NCBI RefSeq assembly: GCF_003330845.1
Contig: NZ_CP026121.1
Span: 3,825,501-3,889,500 of the forward strand
Length of the DNA: 64,000 nt
Origin: Streptomyces sp. Go-475
GTDB lineage: Bacteria; Actinomycetota; Actinomycetes; Streptomycetales; Streptomycetaceae
Direction of reading: 5' to 3'
Each line of letters opens with the position of its first letter. Position 1 is the first letter of the stretch. The notes under the pieces were generated by a model. The model was given only the letters and a program-made list of their open reading frames with translations. It did not search any database and was not told the origin of the DNA. Position numbers and translations under genes: made by a program. Of the stretch, positions 7,775-17,700 are shown piece after piece.

Positions 7775-9418
7775 GTGAATGGTCCGCTGATCGTCCAGTC
7801 CGACAAGACCCTGCTCCTGGAAGTCGACCACGAGCAGGCCGACGACTGCCGTCGGGCCATCGCCCCGTTCGCGGAGCTGGAGCGGGCGCCGGAGCACATC
7901 CACACCTACCGGGTGACCCCGCTGGGTCTGTGGAACGCGCGCGCGGCGGGCCATGACGCCGAGCAGGTCGTGGACGCGCTGGTGCAGTACAGCCGCTACC
8001 CGGTGCCGCACGCCCTGCTCGTCGACATCGCCGAGACGATGGACCGCTACGGCCGTCTCACCCTCTCCAAGCACCCGGCGCACGGCCTGGTCCTGACGAC
8101 GACGGACCGTCCGGTGCTGGAGGAGGTCCTGAAGTCGAAGCGGATCGCGCCCCTGGTCGGCGCCCGCATCGACCCGGACACGGTCGCCGTGCACCCCTCC
8201 GAGCGCGGGCAGATCAAGCAGACCCTGCTGAAGCTGGGCTGGCCGGCCGAGGACCTCGCCGGGTACGTCGACGGCGAGGCGCACCCGATCGAGCTGGCCG
8301 AGGACGGCTGGGCGCTGAGGCCGTACCAGAAGCAGGCGGTGGAGAACTTCTGGCACGGCGGGTCGGGCGTCGTCGTCCTGCCCTGCGGCGCCGGGAAGAC
8401 GCTGGTGGGCGCCGGGGCGATGGCGCAGGCCAAGTCCACGACGCTGATCCTCGTCACGAACACGGTCTCCGCCCGGCAGTGGAAGCACGAGCTGGTGCGG
8501 CGGACCTCGCTCACCGAGGACGAGATCGGCGAGTACAGCGGGACGCGCAAGGAGATCCGGCCTGTCACGATCGCCACGTACCAGGTGCTGACCACCAGGC
8601 GGAAGGGTGTCTACCCGCACCTGGAGCTGTTCGACTCGCGCGACTGGGGGCTGATCGTCTACGACGAGGTGCACCTGCTGCCCGCGCCGGTCTTCAAGTT
8701 CACCGCCGACCTCCAGGCGCGCCGGCGCCTCGGCCTGACCGCGACCCTGGTCCGTGAGGACGGCCGGGAGTCGGACGTGTTCTCCCTGATCGGGCCCAAG
8801 CGGTTCGACGCGCCCTGGAAGGAGATCGAGGCGCAGGGTTACATCGCGCCCGCCGACTGCGTCGAGGTCCGGGTCAATCTCACCGACTCCGAGCGGCTCG
8901 CGTACGCCACGGCCGAGGCGGAGGAGAAGTACCGCTTCTGCGCGACGACGGACACCAAGCGGAAGGTCACGGAGGCGATCGTCCGCCGCTTCGCCGGGCA
9001 GCAGATCCTGGTGATCGGCCAGTACATCGACCAGCTCGACGAACTGGGCGAGCACCTCGGGGCGCCCGTGATCAAGGGCGAGACGTCGAACGCGCAGCGG
9101 GAGAAGCTCTTCGACGCCTTCCGCGAGGGCGAGATCAGCGTGCTCGTGGTGTCCAAGGTCGCGAACTTCTCGATCGACCTGCCGGAGGCGACGGTCGCGA
9201 TCCAGGTCTCGGGCACCTTCGGCTCCCGGCAGGAGGAGGCCCAGCGCCTCGGCCGGGTGCTGCGGCCCAAGTCGGACGGCCACCAGGCGCACTTCTACTC
9301 CGTCGTCGCCCGGGACACCATCGACCAGGACTTCGCCGCGCACCGGCAGCGCTTCCTGGCGGAGCAGGGGTACGCGTACCGGATCATGGACGCGGACGAG
9401 CTGCTGGCGGAGAGCTGA
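7775..9418 (+). CDS. DNA repair helicase XPB
   Basis: A 547-residue SF2 helicase of the bacterial XPB/ERCC3 type. Residues 1-170 are the damage-recognition-like N-terminal domain; Walker A is LPCGAGKTLVGAG near 202; the DExH box is YDEVHLLP near 297; motif VI is QEEAQRLGRVLRPK near 490. It unwinds 3' to 5' and is thought to act in repair or transcription-coupled processes. I chose GTG 7775 (VNGPLIVQSDKTLLLEVDHE) rather than GTG 7766 because AAAGGG at 7761-7766 is correctly spaced for it. It is divergent from the YqhA-IstB fusion gene. Confidence 0.93.
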   Translation: MNGPLIVQSDKTLLLEVDHEQADDCRRAIAPFAELERAPEHIHTYRVTPLGLWNARAAGHDAEQVVDALVQYSRYPVPHALLVDIAETMDRYGRLTLSKHPAHGLVLTTTDRPVLEEVLKSKRIAPLVGARIDPDTVAVHPSERGQIKQTLLKLGWPAEDLAGYVDGEAHPIELAEDGWALRPYQKQAVENFWHGGSGVVVLPCGAGKTLVGAGAMAQAKSTTLILVTNTVSARQWKHELVRRTSLTEDEIGEYSGTRKEIRPVTIATYQVLTTRRKGVYPHLELFDSRDWGLIVYDEVHLLPAPVFKFTADLQARRRLGLTATLVREDGRESDVFSLIGPKRFDAPWKEIEAQGYIAPADCVEVRVNLTDSERLAYATAEAEEKYRFCATTDTKRKVTEAIVRRFAGQQILVIGQYIDQLDELGEHLGAPVIKGETSNAQREKLFDAFREGEISVLVVSKVANFSIDLPEATVAIQVSGTFGSRQEEAQRLGRVLRPKSDGHQAHFYSVVARDTIDQDFAAHRQRFLAEQGYAYRIMDADELLAES

Positions 9419-9433
9419 CAGAGGCAGGACCGG

Positions 9434-9625
9434 TCACCGGTGGCGCCGGACCACGCCCACTTCTTCTTCGTACTGGCCGAGGATGATCACGTCGAAGGCG
9501 GCGCCCGCGAAGACCTTGACGGCGCGCAGGGCATCGCCGAGGCGGTGGCGATGGCTGCCGGACACGGCGGTGGCGCCGGGCGGGCGGCCCGGTGCCGGGG
9601 CGGGGTGGATGGTTGCTGCGCTCAT
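9434..9625 (-). CDS. Small conserved protein (63 residues)
   Basis: A 63-residue protein beginning MSAATIHPAPAPGRPP with a conserved C-terminal half, LGDALRAVKVFAGAAFDVIILGQYEEEVGVVRR. I recall this LRAVKVFAGAAF.VI.LG.Y pattern from many Streptomyces genomes as a short protein of unknown function. The amphipathic or hydrophobic stretch VKVFAGAAFDVIIL may contact the membrane. It is convergent with XPB, its stop lying 15 bp beyond the XPB stop. Confidence 0.7.
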   Translation of the reverse strand: MSAATIHPAPAPGRPPGATAVSGSHRHRLGDALRAVKVFAGAAFDVIILGQYEEEVGVVRRHR

Positions 9626-9897
9626 GTCTCCATGGTGCGATTCGCCCCGTAAGACCCGCGTCGGTCTCGGGGCCGAACCTCACGGGGGGCCGCGTACGCC
9701 CCCGGGCTGACCCGTGCCCCTCAGGGAGGAGGGCGGCGTCCCCTAGGGGATGAGGAAAACCGTTCGCGCCCGCCGCCCCCGCTCCTCTAAGATCTCCGCT
9801 CTTGCCCGCCTCCCTCCACGGAGTGCCGCCGACCGGACGGAAACCGGCCGGCACGTCACCGCCATCTCCTCAGCTGGTTCCTTCCGGAGGCACCCCC

Positions 9898-11940
9898 GTG
9901 TCCACGCCCGTCGACGACCCCCTGTCCCGTGAGCGCTCCCACCTCGCCGCGTCCCGCTCCGCACTGCGGGCGATGCGCGAGGACGTCGAGGCCCTCGACA
10001 TCAGCGACGTCACCGCGAACTGGGTCAACGCCGAAGTCCTCGCCCACCAGATCGACGAGCGCATCAAGGCCCTGGCCGACCTCAGCGACACCCCGCTGTT
10101 CTTCGGCCGGCTCGACTACCTGCACGCCCCCGGCGCCGAAGAAGCCGAGGGGGCCGAGGGGGAGCGCTTCTACATCGGGCGGCGGCATGTGCACGACGCC
10201 GACGGCGACCCCATGGTCATCGACTGGCGCGCACCGGTCTCGCAGCCGTTCTACCGGGCCTCGAAGAAGGACCCGATGGACATCGCGCTGCGCCGCCGCT
10301 TCGGCTACACGGGCGGCGACCTGACGGCGTACGAGGACGAGCACCTCTCCGATCCCGCGGAGGCCGCGCAGACCAGCAAGCTGCTCCAGCAGGAGATCGA
10401 GCGCCCCCGCGTCGGCCCCATGCGGGACATCGTCGCGACGATCCAGCCCGAGCAGGACGAGATCGTCCGGTCCGGTCTCTCCGGCACGGTGTGCGTGCAG
10501 GGCGGCCCGGGCACCGGGAAGACCGCCGTCGGCCTGCACCGGGTCGCCTACCTCCTCTACGCCCACCGCGAGCGCCTCGCCCGCACCGGCACGCTCGTCA
10601 TCGGCCCGAACCGGTCCTTCCTGCACTACATCGAGCAAGTGCTGCCCGCGCTCGGCGAGTTGACCGTCCGGCAGGCCACGGTCGAGGACCTGGTGGCGCA
10701 CGTCGAGATCAAGGGCACGGACGAGGCGACGGCCGCCGTCGTCAAGGGCGACGCCCGCATGGCGCGGGTGCTGCGCGGGGCCCTCTACTCCCACGTCACG
10801 ATGCCCGCCGAGCCGGTCGTCGTCGTGCGCGGCTCCCGCCGCTGGCGCGTCCCGGCGTACGAACTCCAGGACATCGTCCGCGAGTTGCTCGACCGCGACA
10901 TCCGCTACGGCGCCGCCCGCGAGGCCCTGCCGCAGCGCATCGCGCACGCGGTGCTGGTGCAGATGGAGCGCTCGGGCGAGGCGCCGGACGACCGGGTGCA
11001 GGACGCGGTGGCCCGCAACAGCGCGGTGAAGGCGGCGGTCAAGGCGGTCTGGCCGGCCGTCGACCCGGCGAAGCTGGTGCTGCGCCTGCTGTCGGACACG
11101 GACTTCCTCGCCGAGCACGCGGAGGGGATCCTCGACGAGGACGAGCAGAAGGCGATCCTCTGGGCGAAGCCGGCGCGCAGCGTGAAGTCGGCCAGGTGGT
11201 CGGCCGCCGACGCCGTACTGATCGACGAGGCCACCGACCTGATCCAGCGCACCCACTCCCTCGGGCACGTCGTCCTCGACGAGGCGCAGGACCTCTCCCC
11301 CATGCAGTACCGGGCGGTCGGCCGCCGCTGCACCACCGGCAGCGCGACGGTCCTCGGCGACCTGGCGCAGGGCACCACGCCGTGGGCCACCCGCAGTTGG
11401 CAGGAGGCGCTGGCCCACCTGGGCAAGCAGGACGCCGTGATCGAGGAGCTGACGGCGGGTTTCCGCGTCCCCACGGACGTCATCACCTACGCCTCACGCC
11501 TCCTGCCGCACATCGCCCCGGGCCTCACGCCGGTGGTGTCGATCCGGGAGAACCCGGGCCACTTCGAGGTCCGCGAGGCCTCCGGGACCGCCGACGTGGT
11601 CACCGCCTGCCGCGAGTCGCTGCGCCACGAGGGCTCGACGGGCCTGATCGCGGCGGACGCGCGGGTACCCGAGCTGGCCGAGGCCCTGACCGCGGCCGGG
11701 ATCCCGTACCTCGGCCCCGGCGAGGAGACCACCCGGGACACCCGCCTGACCCTGGTCCCTGCGTCCCTGGCGAAGGGCCTGGAGTACGACTACGTGGTCC
11801 TGGACGAGCCCCAGGCGGTGGTCGACGGCGAACCGGACGAACGAACGGGCCTGCGGCGCCTGTACGTGGCCCTGACCCGAGCGGTGTCGGGGCTGACGGT
11901 GACGCACACGGCCCCACTGCCACCCCAACTGACGGCTTAG
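9898..11940 (+). CDS. HelD/HelR-type UvrD-like ATPase that recycles RNA polymerase
   Basis: A 680-residue protein from GTG 9898 with GGAGG at 9886-9890. It has an N-terminal coiled-coil arm (RSHLAASRSALRAMREDVEAL), SF1 motif I GGPGTGKTAVGLHR near residue 201, and later motifs VVLDEAQDLSPMQYR (II) and RRLYVALTRAVSGLTVTHT (VI). This is the actinobacterial HelD class, which binds RNA polymerase and releases it from nucleic acid; one subgroup (HelR) protects against rifamycins. I saw no rifamycin-associated element upstream, so I do not assign HelR. UvrD/PcrA is excluded by the N-terminal arm and the shorter length. Confidence 0.87.
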   Translation: MSTPVDDPLSRERSHLAASRSALRAMREDVEALDISDVTANWVNAEVLAHQIDERIKALADLSDTPLFFGRLDYLHAPGAEEAEGAEGERFYIGRRHVHDADGDPMVIDWRAPVSQPFYRASKKDPMDIALRRRFGYTGGDLTAYEDEHLSDPAEAAQTSKLLQQEIERPRVGPMRDIVATIQPEQDEIVRSGLSGTVCVQGGPGTGKTAVGLHRVAYLLYAHRERLARTGTLVIGPNRSFLHYIEQVLPALGELTVRQATVEDLVAHVEIKGTDEATAAVVKGDARMARVLRGALYSHVTMPAEPVVVVRGSRRWRVPAYELQDIVRELLDRDIRYGAAREALPQRIAHAVLVQMERSGEAPDDRVQDAVARNSAVKAAVKAVWPAVDPAKLVLRLLSDTDFLAEHAEGILDEDEQKAILWAKPARSVKSARWSAADAVLIDEATDLIQRTHSLGHVVLDEAQDLSPMQYRAVGRRCTTGSATVLGDLAQGTTPWATRSWQEALAHLGKQDAVIEELTAGFRVPTDVITYASRLLPHIAPGLTPVVSIRENPGHFEVREASGTADVVTACRESLRHEGSTGLIAADARVPELAEALTAAGIPYLGPGEETTRDTRLTLVPASLAKGLEYDYVVLDEPQAVVDGEPDERTGLRRLYVALTRAVSGLTVTHTAPLPPQLTA

Positions 11941-12003
11941 CGGCGGCTGCGACCGCCCAGCTGCGGACCGACCCGGCCCCGGCGCAAACGCCGAGCCCCC
12001 CCC

Positions 12004-12696
12004 TCAAGAACCGTCCACCGCGGCCCGCCACTCGGCCACCGCCTCCACCGACACCGGCTCCCCCCACCCCCGGGGCCGAGCCGCCCCGCCGATGTGGAAC
12101 CCGTCGACCCCGGCCTTCCGCAGCACCGGCACGTGATCGAGCCGCAGCCCGCCCCCGACCAGCAACCGCTGCCCGTACCCCGGCTCCCCGGACCGCCCGG
12201 CTTCCGCGAGCAGTACGGGCAGCCCGCCGTCGACCCCGTCCGCCGACCCGGCCGTCAGGTACGTGTCGAGCCCCGGCATCCCGTCCAGCTGCCTGCGCAG
12301 GGCGGCCCGGTCGGCGGCCCGGTCGATGGCCCGGTGGAAGGTCCACGGGCAGCCGTCCAGCACCGAGATGACCCGCTCCACAGCCCTCAGATCCACCCCG
12401 CCACCGGCATCGAGGAACCCGAGCACGAACTCCTCGGCACCGGCCTCCCGCAGCTCACCGGCCACCCGCACCAGCCGCTCGACATCCCCCGCGGCGAACC
12501 CGTCGGCCAGCCGGATCATCACCCGCAGCGAGATGTCCACGGCACGGCGGATCCCGGCCACGGTGGCGGCCGGCGGGGTGAGCCCGTCGGCCGCCATGTC
12601 GGTGACCACTTCGAGGCGATCCGCGCCTCCCGCCTGCGCGGCGACCGCGTCCTCGACGCCGAGGGCGATCACCTCCAGGACTGCACGCTTGCTCAT
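12004..12696 (-). CDS. cutC: CutC family protein
   Basis: A 230-residue TIM-barrel protein starting MSKRAVLEVIALGVEDAVAAQAGGADRLEVVTDMAADGLTPP, the family signature, followed by SLRVMIRLADGF, FVLGFLDAGGGVDL, CPWTFHRAIDRAAD and LLVGGGLRLDHVP. CutC was named for copper homeostasis in E. coli, but its biochemical role is unsettled. A proline/serine-rich stretch of about 60 bp separates it from the convergent helD-like gene. Short of the family's usual 240-250 residues by little, all core strands appear present. Confidence 0.9.
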   Translation of the reverse strand: MSKRAVLEVIALGVEDAVAAQAGGADRLEVVTDMAADGLTPPAATVAGIRRAVDISLRVMIRLADGFAAGDVERLVRVAGELREAGAEEFVLGFLDAGGGVDLRAVERVISVLDGCPWTFHRAIDRAADRAALRRQLDGMPGLDTYLTAGSADGVDGGLPVLLAEAGRSGEPGYGQRLLVGGGLRLDHVPVLRKAGVDGFHIGGAARPRGWGEPVSVEAVAEWRAAVDGS

Positions 12697-12805
12697 GGGG
12701 CCCCTTCGTCGGCACGGCGTCGGCGTTCACGACAGGTCTAGTCCAATCAAGACTACGCTGCCCACTCCCGCCGACTCCCAAGCACCCGGCCCGGGGCCCG
12801 GCCCC

Positions 12806-13486
12806 TCACCCGAAGAGGTTCAGCTCCCGGGCCTCCACCCCGGCCAGCTCGAACGCGGGCGCCCCGTCGACCGGCCGCCCCGTGCACAGCCGGATCAGCG
12901 TCGGACCGTCCCCGATGAAGCGCCCCGGGGGCCGCTCCCCGCCGCTCTCCCCCAGCCGCAGCGGCTCGTCCCGGTCGTCGAGGTCGGCGTGCAGCGGCAC
13001 CCGCCCCCGCTCGCGGGTGATCCGGGCGAGCAGGTCGAGCGCGTCCGGCAGCCCGGCCCCGCCGTACGCCCCCGGCTCCCCGAAGGCCTCCCGCACGTCC
13101 CCGGCGTGCACCCACTCCCCCAGGGCGAGCCCGTCCAGCTTCCCGCCGGCCCGGGCGATCACCGCCCCGGCCTCGGTCATCCCGCGCTCCAGTTCGTCTA
13201 CGACCTGCGCGTTGCTCCAGCCGTCCCGTTCGGCGATGTCCCGGTCGTTCGACTCGGGCGAGAACACACCCTCCTCGAACCGGTTCTCCACCACGCGCGT
13301 GAGCGCGGCCGAACAGTGCGCCAGCACCGACCGCACCGTCCAGCCCGGACACGCGGCGACCGGCAGCGCGAAGTCGTCGTCGGACCGGCCCCGCAGCAGC
13401 GGGATCAGCGCGTCACGCTCGATCGTGAGCAGCCTCCCGGGCTGCTCGGGGTCCCGTACGTCGTGCACATCAGCAGGAGTCGTCAT
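12806..13486 (-). CDS. Mycothiol-dependent maleylpyruvate isomerase family protein
   Basis: A 226-residue protein from ATG 13486 (MTTPADVHD). The DinB-like four-helix N-terminal domain is shown by PVAACPGWTVRSVLAHCSAALTRVVEN, with the conserved CPGW.V..L..H pattern that positions a metal-binding His. The C-terminal half resembles the MDMPI C domain. Members are mycothiol-dependent transferases or isomerases in Actinobacteria; substrate unknown. It is divergent from the HD phosphohydrolase gene, with only 47 bp between start codons, so both promoters must overlap. Confidence 0.85.
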   Translation of the reverse strand: MTTPADVHDVRDPEQPGRLLTIERDALIPLLRGRSDDDFALPVAACPGWTVRSVLAHCSAALTRVVENRFEEGVFSPESNDRDIAERDGWSNAQVVDELERGMTEAGAVIARAGGKLDGLALGEWVHAGDVREAFGEPGAYGGAGLPDALDLLARITRERGRVPLHADLDDRDEPLRLGESGGERPPGRFIGDGPTLIRLCTGRPVDGAPAFELAGVEARELNLFG

Positions 13487-13533
13487 ACACCCCACGCTAG
13501 GTGGGATGCGGCGGTCGGCGGGAGAATGACCCC

Positions 13534-14205
13534 ATGGCCGATCTCGACATCCTGCGCGCCCGCTTCGCCCGTGCCCTGGAAGCGGCCCGGGGACCGGCCG
13601 GCGGCCCGGACCCGGCGCCGTACGCCGACAACCTGCTCACCCGCTGGCAGGAACCGCAGCGGCACTACCACACGGTCGCCCACCTCGCGGCGGTCCTGGA
13701 CCGCGTCGACGTGCTGGAGGAGTACGCGCGGGACCCGGACGTGGTCCGCCTGGCCGCCTGGTTCCACGACGCGGTCTACCTGCCCGACCGCTCCGAGAAC
13801 GAGGAGCGTTCCGCCCGCCTCGCCGAACGCGCCCTCGCGGAAGCCGGCGTCCCGGCCGCGAAGACCGCCGAGGTGGCCCGCCTGGTCCGCCTCACCGTCG
13901 GCCACGACCCCGCCGACGACGACCCCGACGGCCAGGTGCTGTGCGACGCCGACCTGGCGATCCTGGCCTCGCCGCCGTCGCGGTACGCCGCCTACACCGC
14001 CGCCGTCCGCGAGGAGTACCACTTCGTCCCGAACGACGCCTTCCGCGCCGGGCGGGCCGCGGTCCTGCGGCAACTCCTCGGCCTGCCGAGGCTGTTCAGG
14101 ACGCCGTACGGAGCGGCTGAGTGGGAGGCGACGGCCCGCTACAACCTGCGGTCGGAACTGGAACTGCTGGAGGATTCCCCCTCCGGCCCGCCCTCGGCGC
14201 CCTAG
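13534..14205 (+). CDS. HD-domain metal-dependent phosphohydrolase (COG4339-like)
   Basis: A 223-residue protein from ATG 13534. Metal ligands are recognisable: HYHTVAHLAAVL, the HD doublet in LAAWFHDAVYLPDR near residue 87-100, a conserved His in RLTVGHDP, and the terminal Asp in VLCDADLAIL. Substrate is unknown; members are predicted phosphohydrolases acting on nucleotides. It lies immediately upstream of the Pepco-like gene (36 bp), on the same strand, so co-transcription with the caspase-Hsp90 system is possible, although this family also occurs widely without it. Confidence 0.85.
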   Translation: MADLDILRARFARALEAARGPAGGPDPAPYADNLLTRWQEPQRHYHTVAHLAAVLDRVDVLEEYARDPDVVRLAAWFHDAVYLPDRSENEERSARLAERALAEAGVPAAKTAEVARLVRLTVGHDPADDDPDGQVLCDADLAILASPPSRYAAYTAAVREEYHFVPNDAFRAGRAAVLRQLLGLPRLFRTPYGAAEWEATARYNLRSELELLEDSPSGPPSAP

Positions 14206-14241
14206 GGTTGGCCCCACCGCGTCACCGGGAGGGGAGCACGA

Positions 14242-14580
14242 ATGGACGACACCAGCGAGCCCGAGGTCATCGAGCCGAGCCTGCCGTTCTGGGTCACCGT
14301 CACCGAGGAGGGCGACGACGACTCGATGGGCCTGTTCGGCGGCGGGGGCGGTGAACCGGCCCTGCGGTCCGTCCCGCTCGGCCCCCTGCGCAAGAACCTC
14401 ACGGAGACCATCGACGCCCTCCAACAGCTGTTCGAGGACGCCGCCGCCCGGGGCGGCACCCTGCCGCTCGCCGAGGCCCAGCTGTCCTTCCAGGTCACCG
14501 CGAGCGGCGGCATCCAGCTCGTCGGCACCGGCCAGATGCAGGGCACCCGCGGCCTGACCCTCGTCTTCAGACGGCCCTGA
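14242..14580 (+). CDS. Pepco-like domain protein of a predicted conflict system
   Basis: A 112-residue protein from ATG 14242 after GGGAGGGGAG. Layout: N-terminal strand FWVTVTEEGDDDSMGLFGGGG, then VPLGPLRKNLTETIDALQQLFEDAA (helix), then strands LSFQVTASGGIQLVGTGQMQ and RGLTLVFRRP. This matches my memory of the Pepco (peptidase co-occurring) domain described in NTP-dependent conflict systems of multicellular bacteria, where it accompanies caspase or trypsin effectors. The next gene encodes just such a caspase. It is likely a sensor or adaptor, but that is inference. The name should be confirmed by profile search. Confidence 0.65.
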   Translation: MDDTSEPEVIEPSLPFWVTVTEEGDDDSMGLFGGGGGEPALRSVPLGPLRKNLTETIDALQQLFEDAAARGGTLPLAEAQLSFQVTASGGIQLVGTGQMQGTRGLTLVFRRP

Positions 14581-14661
14581 GAACAGCGTTCATCACGGGA
14601 CGCAACCGCCGCCCCGTGAACTAAAGTTGTCGGACGAACGGCCGAGGGTCAGGGGGACGGC

Positions 14662-14736
14662 ATGAGCGGCAGCGCGGCGTACCGGAGCAGGACGGCGACC
14701 ACGGCCGCGGGAGCCCAGCCGGTCCGCCCCGTCTGA
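14662..14736 (+). CDS. Possible 24-residue leader ORF upstream of the caspase gene
   Basis: ATG 14662 is preceded by AGGGGGAC at 14651-14658, a better ribosome binding site than the one before the caspase start. The ORF reads MSGSAAYRSRTATTAAGAQP and ends at TGA 14734-14736, eleven bases before the caspase ATG at 14748. Nothing in the peptide is recognisable. The close spacing would allow translational coupling. It may equally be chance. Confidence 0.3.
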   Translation: MSGSAAYRSRTATTAAGAQPVRPV

Positions 14737-14747
14737 CCCCGCCGCGC

Positions 14748-17700
14748 ATGCCCCAGCACAAGGCCCTGCTCATCGGGGCGAGCGAGTACGACGACCCGCG
14801 CATCCAGGACCTGCCGTTCGTCCGCGACGACCTGCAGCGGGTCCGGGACGCGCTGGTCGAGCGCGGGTTCCAGTCCGCGGACATCGTCGAGAGCAAACGC
14901 GGCATCACCCCGAACACCGTCAACGGCCGCATCCGCGGCTTCCTGCGCGACGCCGGCCCGGGCGACACCCTGCTGGTCCTGCTCAGCGGTCACGGCCAGC
15001 ACTTCGAGGGCAAGGACTTCCTGATCCCGGAGGACGCCACCTTCGACGTCGGCGTCTTCGCCGACAGCTGTATCGAGATCGGCTGGGAACGCGAGCTGGA
15101 GGACTCCCCGGCGAGCCACGTCGTCTTCCTCGTCGACGCCTGCCGCGAGGGCATCGACCGCGACACCATGGCGGCCCCGCCCGGCGTGCAGCCCTGGCCC
15201 CGGCGCAAGGTCGCCAACGCGCTGCGCCGCAAGGTGGCGTACGTGTACGCCTGCACGGCGCCCCAACTGGCCCTGTTCGTCGGCGAGAAGGAGACGGTCC
15301 GCCCGGGCTGCGACCCGGGCACGCAGCCCGGCGAGTCGTTCAGCCTGTTCTCCCGCGCCCTCGCGGACACGATCGCGGCGGACCCGCACGCCCTGCGCCT
15401 GCACGAGTTCGCGGCACGGATCCAGACCCGCGTCGAGGAACTGCACCGCGCCTACGGCAAGACCCGCCCCGTGCAGCAGGTCACCGTCGTCACGGAGACC
15501 GCCGCCGCCCCGGGCGGCGAGGACTTCCCGCTGCTGCCCGGCCCCGACCGCCGCACCGAGACCCACCCGTGGATCCGCTCCACCGAACAGCACCCCATCT
15601 GGCAGCGCACCCCCGACGGCCCCGCCCGCCACCTGCTCCAGGAGACCTGCGCGGCCCTGGCGGCCCGGCTGGCCACGGCGTACGAGGGGGCGGCGCACGC
15701 CCTGCGCGACGACCCGTGGCACGACGCCGAACTGGCCCAGCGCACGCACGTCAGACTGGGCTTCCTCACCCGCCTGCTCGCGGACGGCGTCCAGCTGTCC
15801 GCCTCCGAGGCGGCACTGGCGGTGCTGCTGCCCCTGGTCGAGCAGGCCTTCTGGGCCCAGGAGGCCGCGCAGCGCGTCGGCGTCCTCGGCGCGGACCTGT
15901 GCCCCGGCGGGCCCGACCACAGCCGCTTCCGCAAGTTCGGGCAGGGCTTCCCGCGGCTGAAGCGGCGGCTGCTCACCCTGCACGACAAGACGGCGGCGCG
16001 CGGTTCCGTGGAGCGGATCCGCTGGTGGCTGTTCCACCGCTGGCTGATCCAGCAGCCGGAGCTGTACGCGGCGGAGGCGCTCAAGTCCCTCCTCGGCGAG
16101 GTGACGAGCGGCTCCGACCAGCCGCCGTGGGTGGCCGACGCGCTCGCCGCGGACCGTCTGATGCGGCTGCTGAAGGACCACCGCACGGCCCCCTTCTCGG
16201 TACGCCGTACCGCCGCCCACCCCGCCGGTGCCGCGCCCCACGAGGACCACGACGTCATCGCCGCCACCACGGGCGACGAGCACGAGCTGCGCACGCCCCT
16301 GGTCTCCGCCCTGCTCAAGGCGGCGTACGCCATGGCCGTGGACCCCGTCGACCTGCCCGAGATCGTCGTGGAGCACATCGGCATCTACGACAGTGTCGAC
16401 CTCGGCGAACTCCTGGCCACCGTGCGCCGCTCCGACTGGCGCCACTCCGGTGTCGGCCGCTCCCTGAACGCGGTGTGCACCCACCCGGCCGTCCAGATCG
16501 CCCTGCGGGAGCACGCCGGCCGCGTCGACACGCTCCTCCGCGAGATCAACCGCCGCGACAATCCGGCCCTGGCGCCGCTCGGCGCGCTGCCGCCGTACGC
16601 CGACGGCAGCCGCGTGCGCCTCGACGGCAACACGCCCGACCAGCTCTCCGACGGGATCCGCTTCCAGCTCGCCGAGGACCGCGTCCAGGAACTCCTCATG
16701 GGCGAACAGCTCTACGGCGACCGCGAACTGGCCGTCCGCGAGCTGTACCAGAACGCGCTGGACGCCCTGCGCTACCGGGACTGCCGCACGCAGTACCTCC
16801 AGCGCACGGGCCGTCCGACGGCTCCCTGGGAGGGCCGGATCGCGTTCGTCCAGGGGGTCGGCTCCGACGGCCGCCCCTACCTGGAGTGCCGCGACAACGG
16901 CATCGGCATGGGCATCACCGAACTCGGCAGCGTCTTCTCCCAGGGCGGCACGCGCTTCGTGGACCTGCCCGAGTACATCGAGGAACAGGTCGCCTGGAGC
17001 GAACTCCCCGAACCCAAGCTCCGCCTGTACCCCAACTCCCGTTTCGGCATCGGCGTCCTCAGCTACTTCATGCTCGCCGACGAGATCGTCGTCCGCACCT
17101 GCCGCATGGACCGCACAGGCCGCCCCGGCCGCCTCCTCCAGGTGACGATCGCGGGGCCGGGGAACCTGTTCCGGGTGGAGGACCTGGGCGAGGGAACCGA
17201 CCCGGGGACGACGGTCCGGCTGATGCTGTCGCGGCAGGGCAAGAACGTGTCGTGCGTGGAGACGCTGCAGCGTTTGCTGTGGGTGGCGCCTTATCGGACT
17301 TCCGCGGTGCACGGGTCAAGGGAGCACAGTTGGGCGCCCGGGGAGCTCTCCCGCACGGCACTCGCCATGGAATTGTCCAAACGGCAGCCGAGACGCCGGT
17401 ACGAGAATCACGTCTGCATCGAGTCGGACTCACCCGACCTCTGGTGGACCGGGAACAAGGGGATCATCCTGTCGGACGGCTTGTTGACGGACTCCGACAG
17501 GTTCCACCCGTCCAGGCTTCCCTACGGCATCGTCGTGAACCTGCACGGAGCACACGCACCGGTGCTCACCGTGGACCGCAGGAGAGTGCGTTCCTTCGAC
17601 TCCAGCTACGTACGCGCCCTCATGACGAGCGTCGCACCGAGCTTGACCCGTCCCGGACTCCCGCTTCCCACATTCAACTGGCTGACTGAAGTCAGCGTGT

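Noticed and set aside
9626..9897. Rifamycin-associated element upstream of the HelD-type gene
   Set aside because: No long GC-rich inverted repeat of the expected type found by eye; the region only shows short CG-rich pieces.
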